A DNA stretch of 64,000 nt from CAVVST01 sp963750995 (GTDB taxonomy: Bacteria; Acidobacteriota; Vicinamibacteria; Vicinamibacterales; UBA2999): contig CAVVST010000005.1 of the NCBI GenBank assembly GCA_963750995.1, forward strand, positions 434,001 through 498,000. Reading direction: 5' to 3'. Numbering within the stretch: the stretch's first letter is position 1; each line of letters opens with the position of its first letter. This document shows positions 30,088 through 40,747 of this stretch, piece after piece. The notes beneath the pieces are model-generated. The model was given only the letters and a program-made list of their open reading frames with translations, was not told the origin of the DNA and did no database searches. The position numbers and the translations under genes were made by a program.

Positions 30088-30550
30088 GAAACGAACTCGC
30101 TGACGTACGCCATCAGGCGCCCCGCGCTCAACGCGATGAACCAGCAGCCGAGCGACGCCGCCGCGAGCAGCCTGCCACGCTGCCCGCCGCCGAAGACGCG
30201 CCTCCGCACCATGACCAGCGTAACGACTGCCAGGAGCACGAAGGCGAGCTTCACATAGAAGGCGGGGTTCGACCCGTGCTTCGCCGCGTCGGAGATGAAC
30301 AGAAGCGTTCCCGTGAGCGCTGTCAGCGCGAGTCCTGCCCACATCAGGCCGAACGTCTTTTGCAGCGACTCGAGCGGAATGCCCGGCGCGACCCCGAGCA
30401 GGCACAGGTCGATCGCCGAGCTCAATCCGACTACGGTGCTCAGGCCGAGGGTGTGAAGGAAAAGGATGAGGGGATACCGTAGAGGACGCCCGATTCACGG
30501 ATCCAGGTGGCGAGACCGGATTGCTCCAGCTGTGCGAGAACCGGTCCCAT
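30084..30550 (-). CDS. Small integral membrane protein, partner of 29176-30087 (one frameshift)
   Basis: From the ATG at 30548-30550: 'LEQSGLATWIRESGVLYGIP', then a CCCC run near 30472 that appears one C short. The next frame continues 'LILFLHTLGLSTVVGLSSAI' to a TGA shared with the next gene. Four transmembrane helices, with 'HTLGL' and 'RLMAYVSEFVS' near the end. It matches the intact protein at 46874-47389 throughout, which confirms both start and frame change. I recall DUF6644-type annotations for such proteins but cannot confirm this. Confidence 0.75.
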
Positions 30551-30559
30551 CCCGAGACG

Positions 30560-31682
30560 CTACGAGCTCACCCTCCAGGCCAGCTGGGCCTGATAGCACT
30601 CGAAAAGAATCCGGTGGAAACGCTCGACCGCGTCCTTGTTGACGAAGGGATGCGGCTGGCCATCAAGCTTGACCACTTCGGCCATGACGGAAACGACATC
30701 CGTTTGACTGTTACCCGACATGTCAGGATTCATCAGCCTCCACGCGCGAATCTTCTCGGCGATGTTCCCGTGCCCGACGGAAGTAGGCAGGATCACGTCG
30801 ACGCCGGCTTTCGTCGCCGCATCCATGAAGCGCCGAATCGAGGCCACGTGGGCCTTCATCATTGACTGGGCGTCGGTATAGTACCGGACGCCCTGCCGCC
30901 CGATCGTGGGGTCGACGCCGCCCCAGACGGCGGCCACGTGCCGCCCCTCGTCGGACGCCACGCTCTTCCGGTTCGTCAGCGGCTCGATAATCATCGACAG
31001 CGTGCCCGGCGTGTGGCCCGGCGTGATGTAAAGCGTGACAGTGACGTCGCCGAGCCGGATCTGCTGGCCGTCGGTGATGACCATGTCCTTCCGGGGCTTG
31101 AACTGCGCAGGCGAGTTGTCTTTCCCCACGACATCCCAATCGGCGGTCGACATCGCCACCCGCGCGTTCGGGTACGTGTCCTGCAGGGTCTTCGCGCCCC
31201 AGGTACCGATCGTCGTGGGCGTGGGTCACGATGATGTATTTGATGGTGGTGGGATCGAGACCGAAGTGTAGCAGCCCGAGCACGAGCTCCCTGCTCGAGT
31301 AGTGGAAGTTCGCGTCGATTACGATGATCCCTTCAGAAGTATTGATCGCCCAGACGGCAGCCGTTTTGGTGCCGATGAAGAAGAGATTGTCAAAAATGTC
31401 CGCCGGCCACGCGAACCATTCCTTGCGCGGCACGACCGCCGACCGATCCTGCACCGACATCTGGTCTGGCAGTTTTGGCTCTGCGCACACTTGATCGAAC
31501 AGACGCTGGAAAATGTGAAACGGCGCCAGTGGATTCTCCACTGACGGCTTGATGGCCGCGCGTGCCGCATCGACATGGTTCTTCGCCACGACAGCCTGCG
31601 CGTGCGCATCGGTGGCCATCCAGCCGGCGATCACTGCAACGCCGCACCAGGATGCCAGGTAACTCGCAGCGCCTGTGGTCAT
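30560..31682 (-). CDS. Exported MBL-fold metallo-hydrolase (one frameshift)
   Basis: ATG 31682 overlaps the upstream stop (ATGA) and GGGGAG precedes it. A signal peptide is followed by the metallo-beta-lactamase fold: 'GIIVIDANFHYSSRELV', 'IIVTHAHDDRYLG', 'TPGHTPGTLSMI' and a late 'SVGHGNIAEKIR'. A G run near 31198 appears one base too long; removing it joins 'YLG' to 'AKTLQDTYPNARVAMSTADW'. The metal motif is HxHxDR rather than HxHxDH, so one zinc ligand is replaced by Arg. Closest to lactamase-B-like exported hydrolases; the substrate is not predictable. Likely operon with the FamA, DUF6152-like, amidase and receptor genes upstream. Confidence 0.75.
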
Positions 31683-32494
31683 CGTTGCTCCCCGGTCGAG
31701 TACTTGCCCTGCGGATAGTTGAACTCCACTTCCCGTCTCGAGGCTTCAGGGTCGCAGTAGTTCCATCCGCCGCCCTGGCCACCCCTCACCGGCGCCCGGC
31801 TGAACAATCTCGAGTAGGTGAACGGCCTCGTCAGAAAGAGCGGGTCATCGATCGTCATGATCACCCGCAGGTTGTCGTCGTCGATGAACTGGTAGCGCTC
31901 GGTGAACTTCATCCGCGCCGAATTGGCCATGTGGAGGTGGTCGTCCATGCCGTCGGGATCGAACGTGAAGTGGGTCGTTTCGAACACGAGGTCATCCCCG
32001 TCGAACCGACCGACCGAATATCCCGTATGGTGAAACAGCTCTCCATTGCGGGGCGTCGGACCGCTTCCGTTCATCCAGACGGTGCGTTCGCCAAACTGGC
32101 TGACGTTGATGACGACGCGGCCGGGAGATGCAGAGAAGGAAATGTTGCCAGCGGAACCCAGTGCCGAAGGCAGGCTGAGCCCCACACACTCCGTTGTCGA
32201 CGGCGACTGAAAGATATCCATGTACTTCAGCCAGGCCTCCCCTCGCGCGTTCAGCGGAAGTTGGCCCACTGGCATGGAACAGTTCACAAGTTTGACGCCG
32301 AACTCGTCGGTGCGCCCGCCGCAGTTGCCCCGGTCCTGACCGTCCGGCATGCTGATCCGGCTGTCCCAGTTGCCGAGGAACGGATAGATCTTGTCGTACT
32401 CGTCGTCGGTCTGGGCGGCGACCGGCGCCGCACCGATCACGAGTACCAGCGCGACGAAAGCGCCGGCGCTTCGCCCGCACGTCAGGCGTGTCAT
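31679..32494 (-). CDS. FamA secreted protein
   Basis: Intact 271 residues. Signal peptide ('FVALVLVIGAAPVAAQ'), then 'IYPFLGNWDSRISMPDGQD', 'STTECVGLSLPSALG', 'SVGRFDGDDLVFETTHF', 'HLHMANSARMKFTERYQ', the DP motif variant 'TIDDPLFLTRPFTYS' and 'WNYCDPEASRREV'. The middle Cys motif is looser than in other FamA members, placing it in a subgroup with 49276-50236. Its stop overlaps the next gene's ATG and a DUF6152-like gene lies 27 bp upstream. No catalytic residues identifiable. Confidence 0.8.
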   Translation of the reverse strand: MTRLTCGRSAGAFVALVLVIGAAPVAAQTDDEYDKIYPFLGNWDSRISMPDGQDRGNCGGRTDEFGVKLVNCSMPVGQLPLNARGEAWLKYMDIFQSPSTTECVGLSLPSALGSAGNISFSASPGRVVINVSQFGERTVWMNGSGPTPRNGELFHHTGYSVGRFDGDDLVFETTHFTFDPDGMDDHLHMANSARMKFTERYQFIDDDNLRVIMTIDDPLFLTRPFTYSRLFSRAPVRGGQGGGWNYCDPEASRREVEFNYPQGKYSTGEQR

Positions 32495-32521
32495 TTCGTC
32501 CCCCCCTCTGGATTTCAGCGC

Positions 32522-32927
32522 CTACTCGATCGGAGGCCCGCCGGGACAGCCGCCCAGACACACGGTTTTGCCGTCCTGGAATATCACCACGCCGGCGGTC
32601 ATTGCTTTTCCGTCCGGTCTGCGGCTCGGATTGCCTTCGACGGTGACCCGCTTGCCGACGAAGTCCTGCGGACGCCATCCCTCGCGCTTGGCATTCACCG
32701 CGCCCGTTCTCGCCGTGATCCGCCACGTGACCGCCTTGCCGTCCGCGCCCGGAACATCGACGAGCATCTCGGAATGCGGGCTGACCAACTTGAACGACGT
32801 CACGACGCCGTCGATCTTGATGGTGCGGGACATGTCGAAGAAGGTGTTGAACGAGTGGTGAGCCACGGCTGGAACAGCCAGGACCATGCATGCCACAGCG
32901 AGAGCCGCCGCACGACGAAACTTCATG
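32522..32927 (-). CDS. DUF6152-like exported protein
   Basis: Start at 32927, with AAGGAG about 10 nt upstream; the longer frame to 33073 lacks a signal sequence. The signal peptide ends 'AVPAVAHHSFNTFFD', once more putting His-His at the mature N-terminus. 'KLVSPHSEMLVDV' carries the PH motif. The C-terminus has two Cys in 'VCLGGCPGGPP', a possible second metal or disulfide site absent from the other three copies. About 134 residues. Upstream of a FamA gene, as at 24821. Confidence 0.8.
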
Positions 32928-32993
32928 GTTTCCGCTCCTTCCACTTGAAAAGGGACACGATCGTCACGCGGTGGGCCGATCACACTTCGCGCA

Positions 32994-35306
32994 TCAACGG
33001 GCTGAACGCTGCGCCGGACTCGATATTGTCCCGAAGGCCGGTGGTGGAATCCGATGGTGCGTCGCAGCCTCATAGGCGGAAGCCACCTTGATCGTGTCGG
33101 TGTCGCTGCCTGGTCCCGCCCAGAACATCAGGCTGATCGGCATGGGATGCGGCAGCTGCGACTTGACCTCCCCGGTGACCTCCGTGTACCCCTTCCTATC
33201 GACGCTCAATCTGTACGTTGGGTCGTACACGACCCTGACGTACCCCGCCGGCACCTCGATCTCCGGCGCCCCGAGGAGAGCCGTGAACCCGCCGCAACAA
33301 CTGTGCGCAGGACGGTTGTTCACCTCTGGTTCCTCGGCGCCGCCCAACAGATACGGCGGAGTTGTCTGTTCAGGGTTGACAAACACGTCGATCCTGTTCT
33401 CGTACATCACTTTCAGGATCACCATCCGGAGCACCGCCGCCATCTTCAGGTGGCTCACTCTGTCGGGGTCGGGTCGCGGATCCTGATCGGCGACGGCGTT
33501 CTGGGCTCGTGCCCGTTCCTGCGCAGTCTCGAACTTTGCGTTGGCGACCCAACTCCCCCAATCCCTGACTCGCGCGTCGCCTCGTTCGCGCAGATACTTG
33601 TTGATGACGAACGGACTCGACGGGTTCGCCAGGTTGGTCATGATGCTGCGAAGGTTGATCTTCTGCGACAACGGCGCCTCGTGCAGAGCCAACGCCACGG
33701 CATAATCGACGGTCCGCACGTCCCATCCGGGAACCGCAAACTCCAGCTCGCCGGAGCTCGCCGTCCGCCAGAAGTACTCCGGCACGTTGTGCGGCAGAAT
33801 CTCGGCAAACGCATCCTGGAACGTGTAGGTCATGTTCGGTACCCCGGGATCGTCGGGGTAGAGCGGGTCGACCGACTCGACCAGTTCGGCGCCCAGTTTG
33901 TCTCGTAGCACCGTCTTGATTTCGCGATCGAGCTGATCGCTGATCGCCTCGTCGTTCTTCGAATGCTTCACCATGAACTCGCGGACGATGCCGACGCGCA
34001 TCCCCCTGAGCGGCTGGGCGGTGACCGCCGACTCTGGCACGACTGCGCTGGCGTACGGAGCCGCCGGGATGATCCCCTTCGGGAGCGCGGTGAACATGTC
34101 GCCCGACTCGTACCCTTTGATGGCATCGAGCACCAGCGCCGCGTCGCTGACGGACTTGCAGTGAATCCCCGCGCGATCGCCCCAGTTCTTACTGTTTATT
34201 CCGCCATCCATGAGGATGCCCTTGGTTGTCAGGATGCTGACCAGATTGTTTCTGGAGGCGGGACCCTTGCAGGAGCCGGAGGTCTGTTCGCAGATTGAGC
34301 AGGTCACCAGGTTAGCGGCCACGGAAACGCCGGACCCATTACTGGTCCCGCGCGGCACGCGCGCGGTGTCATAGGGGTTGCACGCATGGCCGCCCCATTG
34401 ACCGAACTGAAGGCTGCCCATGTTGGCGAACACGGATTCTGCTCTGGAGGGCCCGGCAGCGCCTGGTCCTCCAACGTTGTCGGCCGTGGCGACCGCGTAG
34501 ATGATCGCGCCCTTCTGCCGCAGCTCCGCGATATCGGGAGAGTCGGCCTTGGGAACGTCCATTTCGAAGTTCACGTCGTTGCCCCCCGTCGCCCTCATGT
34601 CCTTCGCGTCGTACCAGTTCTTGAGGGAGAATACGACGCAGTACATGGGGAGCGCGGCCACATCGGGATTCCGGTCATACTGCCGATCCAACTCAGCGGC
34701 CCGCTCCAACGCGTCGGGTTGCTTCCGGAACTCTTCGCAGGCGACCGGAGCTCCCTGCGGCAGCGGTCCAGCTGACGGCGCACGGTCGAACTCGCCTTTG
34801 CAGGTCACCGACCGCTCGCCGCGAATGTTCAACGTCTCGAGCGCATTGAGCTGCCCCGCGTCGGGGATGCCGACGCGCATGCCGGTCTGTAACTGCACGC
34901 TCGGATCTGAGATTGACGGTTCCATCCGGCCGAACTCAAACGGTGGGCCCGCGTACCGCTCGAAGTCGGGAAATAGGCTCGAGACGGGCACCGTCGCTGT
35001 TGGATATTGGACTGCCGTGCCCGCCCGAACGGTACCGCTTGCTGGGGGAATAGGCGCACCGTCACGGGTCACCAGGGCCGTGCAGGCGCCGTTGTAGGCC
35101 TTCGCCCGGTCGAGGTACGCCTGCACAATCTGTTGGCACGTCGTCTGTCCGGACCGGATGGCATTGTGAATGTCTGTGATCGAGGCTTCTTCGATTCGGA
35201 TCGGACCCTGCTGCGCCCACGCCGAACGAGATGCGAACATCCCCGTCACCACCCATACCATCAAGCAGCCCAGGACTCGGACTTGTCGTCGGTTCGCCGT
35301 GCTCAT
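32994..35306 (-). CDS. Exported amidase-signature family protein
   Basis: Intact at about 770 residues, much longer than usual amidases (450-550). ATG 35306 has GAGGGG 7-8 nt upstream. A signal peptide ends 'SRSAWAQ'. Catalytic elements of the Ser-cisSer-Lys triad are visible: Lys in 'FSLKNWYDAKDMRATGG', cis-Ser in 'RGTSNGSGVSVAANL', nucleophile Ser in 'TSGSCKGPASRNN' (usual form GGSIR-PA). Several extra Cys lie in this core ('TCSICEQ', 'SCCGGF'), fitting an oxidising periplasm. It follows the TonB receptor by 13 bp, so it probably acts on the receptor's cargo. Substrate unknown. Confidence 0.85.
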   Translation of the reverse strand: MSTANRRQVRVLGCLMVWVVTGMFASRSAWAQQGPIRIEEASITDIHNAIRSGQTTCQQIVQAYLDRAKAYNGACTALVTRDGAPIPPASGTVRAGTAVQYPTATVPVSSLFPDFERYAGPPFEFGRMEPSISDPSVQLQTGMRVGIPDAGQLNALETLNIRGERSVTCKGEFDRAPSAGPLPQGAPVACEEFRKQPDALERAAELDRQYDRNPDVAALPMYCVVFSLKNWYDAKDMRATGGNDVNFEMDVPKADSPDIAELRQKGAIIYAVATADNVGGPGAAGPSRAESVFANMGSLQFGQWGGHACNPYDTARVPRGTSNGSGVSVAANLVTCSICEQTSGSCKGPASRNNLVSILTTKGILMDGGINSKNWGDRAGIHCKSVSDAALVLDAIKGYESGDMFTALPKGIIPAAPYASAVVPESAVTAQPLRGMRVGIVREFMVKHSKNDEAISDQLDREIKTVLRDKLGAELVESVDPLYPDDPGVPNMTYTFQDAFAEILPHNVPEYFWRTASSGELEFAVPGWDVRTVDYAVALALHEAPLSQKINLRSIMTNLANPSSPFVINKYLRERGDARVRDWGSWVANAKFETAQERARAQNAVADQDPRPDPDRVSHLKMAAVLRMVILKVMYENRIDVFVNPEQTTPPYLLGGAEEPEVNNRPAHSCCGGFTALLGAPEIEVPAGYVRVVYDPTYRLSVDRKGYTEVTGEVKSQLPHPMPISLMFWAGPGSDTDTIKVASAYEAATHHRIPPPAFGTISSPAQRSAR

Positions 35307-35319
35307 CGTCAACCCCTCA

Positions 35320-38300
35320 TCAGAAGTCGTACTTGATCCCCAACTGGATGATGCGCGGCGCTCCTGCCATGCTGGTGATCCGGCCGAACGTGCCTTGGTT
35401 GAAGTTGCTGTTGGGAGTACCCCAGTTGAAGTGATCGAACAGGTTGAAGGACTCGAGGCGCAACTCCACCCGCTGTGTTCCCGACAGCGTAATGAGCCTC
35501 GAGATCGCCAGGTCGACGTTCCAATAGTTGGGTCCGACCCCGGCGTTGCGCTTCAGGTTGCCCAGCGTCCCTGGTGTGGGCTGCGCGAACGCCGCGCGGT
35601 CGAAGTAATTAGTGAGCGTCTTCTCCCCATAGTAGTCGCTGCCGACATCGTCGGGCCGCTGGAACCGCTGGCCGTTGAACGAATCGTCCCTGCCGCTCTG
35701 GATGTCGATGCGGCTGCCGGTCCGCGCGGAGACGATCCCCGACAGGCGCCAGTTCGAGATGACCGTCCGCAGGGCCGCGTTGTCCACCATCGGCGTGACG
35801 TACCCGAGCGTCAGCGTCGCCAGGTGCTTCCGGTCCTGATCGCAATAGCCGTCATCGAACGACGGGTCGTCCGGATTCAGGTAGCCGGCACTCGCCTGGT
35901 CGAAGCCATTGGGAGTGTCTGTGCCGGTGCAGCGCGACAACGTATAGCTCCCGTTGAGGCTCAGCCCGCTGGACGTCCGACGCCGCGCCGACAGCTTCAG
36001 GCCGTGATATTTCTGGAAGCCGATGTCGACCACCTCGTCGAGGGAACCGATGAACTGGGCCGCCGCCGGGTTCACCTGGTACAACGCGCGACGCTCGTTC
36101 AGGTTCGAGTTGGCCGTGCAGACCCGGTAGGCCACTCCCTGGATCGTGCACGGGCCGAGCCCCATGAAGATGCCGGGATTGAGCTGCTGCTGCGCCCACA
36201 GACGGTCGGAATAGCTGCCGATGTAGCTCGCCGACACCCCCAGTCCGAGCCCAGCTGCTGCTCGACGGTCGCGTTCCACGACTGGATGCGCGGCGAGTTG
36301 ATATCCGGGTCCATCGTCCCGAACGTGCCGAAAGGCGGGAAGTCCGTGTTCGGGCCGGTCACGATCGGGTGGGGATCACCGCCAGGAAAGCCCGCGTACG
36401 GGTCGTCGAAGAGCCCCACGGGATCGACGATCCTCAACCGATTGCCGAACGGCGGGGCGTTGGCGTGAATGTTGTGGAAATCGCCCGACATGAAGTCATA
36501 CATCATCGCGTACGACGAGCGCACCGCCAGGTGACCGTCGCCGTGCACATCCCACGCAAGGCCCAGGCGAGGGGAGAAATTCCCCCACTGCTTGTTCATC
36601 CCAGTCTTCCCGTTCTCCGGGAACCCCGGATCGCCGTCCCAGAGGAAGCCGGCCGGGGCCTTGTGGTACACCGTGCTCCTCACGCCATTCAGGAAGTTCT
36701 CCATATCGAAAACGGAGATCACGCCGTTCTGGACGTTCTGGCCGAAAAGCGGCTCCCAGCGCAGGCCGGCATTCACCGTCACGCGGTTCGAGACACGCCA
36801 GGCGTCCTGCGCGTAGAACCCCGCGTACCAGCTGTCCACCGGCAGCTTGCCCAGGCCGCCGTGTTCGACGCTGGTCACGCGGCCCACCAGCAGGTCCGCG
36901 ATCGACGAGCCGGTCGCCGACCCGTCGAAGATCCAGTTGCCGCTCGCCCGCGAGGCGGAATTGTAGTCGCCCTCCCAGAACTCCATGTCCGCGCCGATGC
37001 TGAATTGGTGGTTCCCCCGCACCACCGTGAGGTCATTGGCAAGCTGATAGCTGTGGTTCGAATACAGCGCCTTGGTGGCCGTCCCGGTGTAGAACTCGAA
37101 CGCGCCCGAGACGGTCATCGGCATGTAGCCGGGTAAGTAGCTGAACAATTTCACGCCGAGATCCTGCGGGTCGAAGAACTCATTCTGCGAGATCTCGACC
37201 TTCGTCTTATTGATCCCGACCCGTAGCGCGTTGACGACCGCCGAGTTGAAGACGGTGGTTTCGCCAAAGGCAAACGAGTGAACGCGGTTCTCCCGGCCTG
37301 GTGCGAGGTTGGTCTTCAGCAGGTTGTCGGAGCCGCCGCCGTAGCCCGGCGGGTCCGTGAGCCAGGTCAGCATGTACCGGCCGAAGAACGAGTGGCTGCT
37401 GCTCGGCTGAAAGTCGATCCGAGCGACCGGTAGATACTCGTCGCGGTTCCGCTGGACGTCGAACGTGATCTCGCCGCACGGATCGGTCGAGGTCGGTATT
37501 CGGCGGGCAAGGTTCAACGCGGCCGGACTGTAGAGTGCCGGATCGACCCGGTTGTTGACGTACGGCGCGCGAAGGTTGAGCTGTCGGCCGCCGTTGCAGG
37601 CCGGAGAGGCGAAGGCGGTAAAATCGCCCGCCAGCATCGCCGCTGTCGGCACATACGCGATGTTGGACGTCGGCCGCACCCGGGTCGCGGTGCCCTGGTA
37701 CCCGGCGAAGAAGAAGAGCCTGTCCCTCGCAATCGGCCCGCCGAACGTGCCGCCGAACTGATTGCGCTTCAGCCCGTCGTCGGTTCGCCTGCCGTCGGGG
37801 CCGATCTCCGCAAACACGTCCGTGGAGTTGAGACTATGGTGCCGCATGAACTCAAACCCGTTGCCCGAGAACCGGTTCGTGCCCGACTTCGTCACGGCAT
37901 TGACCGCCGCGCCGGAGTGCACACCATACTCTGCGGCGAGGCCGCTCGTGGCGACGCGGAATTCCTGCAGGGCGTCCGGAAACGGCAGCGGGAGATTTGC
38001 GTTCATTTGCCGGCTGTTGTGGGACGCCCCGTCGAGCGTGTAGCCGACTCCGGCTGGCAAACCGCCAGCCACCGAAACGTACACGCTGCCCACAATACCC
38101 CGATCGCTCACCTCGCCCGTCTGGACCGCCGCGCCCGACAGCACGAGCAGATCGGTGACCTGCCGGCCCTGGAGCGGCAATTCGAGGATTCGCTCGTTCT
38201 CGACGACGTCGCTGATACCGGCGCTTCGGACGTCGACGAGCGGCGCGGCGGCTTCAACCGTGACCGTCTCCTCGAGCGAGCCGACCGTGAGCGACACATT

Positions 38301-38624
38301 GATCGTGGGGGAAGCGCCGACTGTGAGCACGAGCCCAGTCTGCACGTAGCTGCGGAATCCCTGCAGCGAGACCTCCAAACGGTATGGCCCGGTCGGCAGG
38401 TTCGAAATCAGGTATGACCCGCTGCCATCGGTTACGACAGTGCGCGTAAGTCCGGTGTCAGCCTGTGTCGCAGTCACCGTCACGCCCGGCAGCACCGCTC
38501 CGCTTGAATCGGTCACCTGGCCATTGAGTTCCGCGGTGGAGAGCTGCGCCCACGCGGCAGACGCAGTCAGCGTGAGCAGAACGAGCAGCCCGATAACAAG
38601 AGAATGTCTCGCAGCACGCGTCAT
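35320..38624 (-). CDS. TonB-dependent receptor, Oar-like (one frameshift)
   Basis: A different subfamily from the other four. GGAGGG lies 6 nt before the ATG. Signal peptide ending 'ASAAWAQ', regulatory-like domain ('GQVTDSSGAVLPGVTVTATQ'), plug with 'DGASHNSRQMNANLPLPFPD', then a long barrel ending 'IIQLGIKYDF'. The frame changes near 36250: 'VEQQLG' should continue as 'LGVSASYIGSY', with one base missing after CTGGG. About 1100 residues. The first of a minus-strand run: receptor, amidase, DUF6152-like, FamA, MBL-fold protein and two membrane proteins, with gaps of 13 bp to minus 4 bp apart from one 66-bp gap. Confidence 0.85.
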
Positions 38625-38899
38625 CTGTAACCCTCCATCCTGTCCTGGACAGATTTCGAAGACGGTGTGAGTGAACCCACTAGTCAGGGTGCGTATCGTT
38701 CAGCTTTTGATTGGGGCGAAACCTATCACGGTTTCGTAGGGGTGTCTACTTCGCTTGCGGCTTAGATTTGGTCATTTAGGCGGTTGAGATCGAGGTCGCC
38801 GATTCCGCAGTTCAGCGCTCTGGGGCGTCTGCCGGATATTACGACGGCGAATGTCCCAACGGGTTCACCATCCGTGCACGTAATCGTTGTTTGTGTCGT
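38625..38899. other. Upstream region of the receptor operon
   Basis: No gene. It should hold the promoter for the minus-strand receptor run that starts at 38624. I could not identify a confident -35/-10 pair. Confidence 0.35.
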
Positions 38900-39178
38900 C
38901 TACGAAAGATCAAGGGAACACGATCGCTCGTCACCTGGCGCCTTTTCGCGAGCCGAAAGCAGCGACTCTCGAACGTCAGGTGCTGATTTCAAAACCGATC
39001 TGCCGCCATCGATCAACAGGGCCTTCGGCTCCGTATCGCTCCACAGCTTGATGGCCCGATCGAAGGCGACCCACGCCATCACCTTCGAATGCGTGAAGTG
39101 ACGACGGGGGCCGCGCACCTCCCGGATTCCCTCGTCGGGCTGACACCACGCGCGCTCGAGAAAGGCGAGCAACGCCAT
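38900..39178 (-). pseudogene. Glycoside hydrolase family 15 (glucoamylase/trehalase-like) fragment
   Basis: 'LLAFLERAWCQPDEGIREVR' and 'GPRRHFTHSKVMAWVAFDRA' are hallmark central sequences of GH15 enzymes, in which the Glu of DEGIWEVRGP is catalytic (here the Trp is Arg). Similarity fades after 'FDRAIKLW'. The missing start, missing N-terminal half and unrelated tail show a gene remnant of about 60 recognisable codons. Confidence 0.6.
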
Positions 39179-39214
39179 CTCGTGCGCTTCGCGCTGGCGA
39201 CGAGTCCCGGCAGC

Positions 39215-39360
39215 GTCAACGGTGAAATCGCCGGCGGCGTGGTGATGTCGCTGTTGACGCGGCGCGACAGTGCCTGGGCATCGCTGTCACGTCAAACATC
39301 GCGGACGCGAACACGTCCTGGCTGGCGCTGCGAGTCGGGGACGCGTTCGCGGAACAGTGA
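39215..39360 (+). pseudogene. Serine hydrolase (beta-lactamase-like) C-terminal fragment
   Basis: One frame reads 'PGSVNGEIAGGVVMSLLTRR'. The next frame reads 'LGIAVTSNIADANTSWLALR' and 'VGDAFAEQ' to a TGA at 39358-39360, matching the usual C-terminal end of penicillin-binding-protein/class C beta-lactamase-like exported hydrolases. The catalytic N-terminal part is absent. Confidence 0.45.
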
Positions 39361-39402
39361 GCGGCATCAGATTCGCTCAGCGTCCCCGAGCGAAGGGCGA
39401 GC

Positions 39403-39427
39403 GACGGCACCCGTCACGGGTGCCGTC
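39403..39427 (+). terminator. Rho-independent-type terminator
   Basis: A 10-bp perfect stem (GACGGCACCC / GGGTGCCGTC) with loop GTCAC is followed by CCCTTTGTCTTGT. It lies between the serine hydrolase remnant (plus strand) and the end of the minus-strand amidohydrolase. Confidence 0.65.
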
Positions 39428-39449
39428 CCCTTTGTCTTGTGAGCTCACC

Positions 39450-40678
39450 CTACGTCGTCGATGCCATCCGCTCTCCGTTCTCGTAATTGAGAGCGTTGAG
39501 TTGGGCGGCGGTGAACCCGCAGTCCGGCAGGGCCGTGGTCAGACTGGTGATGTTGCTCCACGGATAATCGCTGCCGAACACCAGCTGCGAGTTCGTCACC
39601 AGCGTGTTGAGGGCTTGCATGGTGAAGCGGTTGGTACTCGCCGCACAGTCGTAGTAGAACATGCGGGCTTCGCGGAGGCCCTGGTCTCCGTTACGCGCCC
39701 CACGGCCGCCACCCGCTGCTGCTGCACCACGGCCGCCACCTGCCGGTGCTCCGTCACGGCCGCCAGCCGCTGCGGCGCCACGACCGCCACCCGCCGCCGC
39801 GGCGCCACGGCCGCCACCTGCCGCGTCTCCCCTCAGGTTGATAATCCGTCCGGCCAGCGCGGGGAACCCGCCGCCGGCGTGCGAGAAGACCCAACGGATG
39901 TTGGGGTACTTCGTCGCCACGTTATTGTTGAGCAAGGTCGCGATCGCGACCGCGGTATCGACCCCGTACCACACGTTGGGAGCGTCGACGCCCTCCACCA
40001 GGTCGAGGCTCCAGTCCGGTTCCGCCGGATGCACGTGGACGATGGCCTTGCGGCGATTCAATTCCTCGTGGATGGGAGCCCACTTGGGGAGGCCGATATA
40101 GTCGCGCCCACCGACGCTGCCTGGCAGGCAGACACCGACGGGTTTCAGCGATGAGTACACGTGTACTCGATCTCTTTCAAGCAGCCGTCGATGTCGGGCA
40201 GAGGCAGCACCGGGAGGAAGCGAAAGCGCCCTTTTGAATCGGCCGTGATGCGGGCGCCGTACTCGTTCGACTCGCGCGCGTATTTAATGACGGTCTCAGA
40301 CTTGCGCGGGTTTTTCCCAGCCACCTCCATCAGCCCTTGCTTCGTGTAGTAGGTCGCGTGCGACTGGTACGCGATGTCGACTCCGGCTTTGTCCATCGCC
40401 TCGATGGCGATCTGCGGCGTCCACAGGCTGTTGGTCACCGGCTCGCGTTCGAACTGAGGCACGCGGACGCCATTGGCGTTCGCGTACTTGACCCACTCAG
40501 GAGACTGAAAGTGATGGTGGAAGTCGATGAATCGCGGTTTGCCGGCCGGAGCCTGCGCTTGCGCGTCGGCTGTCGACACCAAGAGGCCCGCAGTCACCGC
40601 CGTGACGCCGGTCAGAAACTCCCGGCGGTTGGTCGGTGCTCCGAGCGGCGATCCGGGGCCCGTTGATCTGTCAGCCAT
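39450..40678 (-). CDS. Tat-exported amidohydrolase family 2 protein with Gly/Ala/Arg repeat insert (one frameshift)
   Basis: ATG 40678 has AGGAG about 10 nt upstream. Tat signal ('TNRREFLTGVTAVTAGLLVS'). Metal-site motifs: 'RFIDFHHHF', 'AIVHVHPAEP', 'WVFSHAGGG' and 'VFGSDYPWSN', as in ACMSD-like hydrolases and decarboxylases. The frame changes near 40155 ('KEIEY' continues 'VYSSLKPVGVC'). Between the SHAGG and SDYP motifs, where relatives have a short helix and loop, there are about 45 residues of imperfect GGGRGAAAA repeats (about 39690-39835). The two-frame structure is otherwise complete. It neighbours an enolase-superfamily gene on the same strand. Confidence 0.8.
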
Positions 40679-40747
40679 ACTGTCAGCTCCTGTCTCTATT
40701 GATGAATCCAACCATGTTCGCATTTAACGAGGAGTTGCACATCCGCG

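Noticed and set aside
31562..33091. 509-codon plus-strand frame across three minus-strand genes
   Set aside because: It spans the MBL-fold, FamA and DUF6152-like genes in antisense; low-complexity Arg/Pro/His composition and no signal or domain. High GC keeps antisense frames open.
39690..39835. CRISPR-like or minisatellite array
   Set aside because: Units are contiguous without spacers and remain in frame with the amidohydrolase, so this is a coding repeat.
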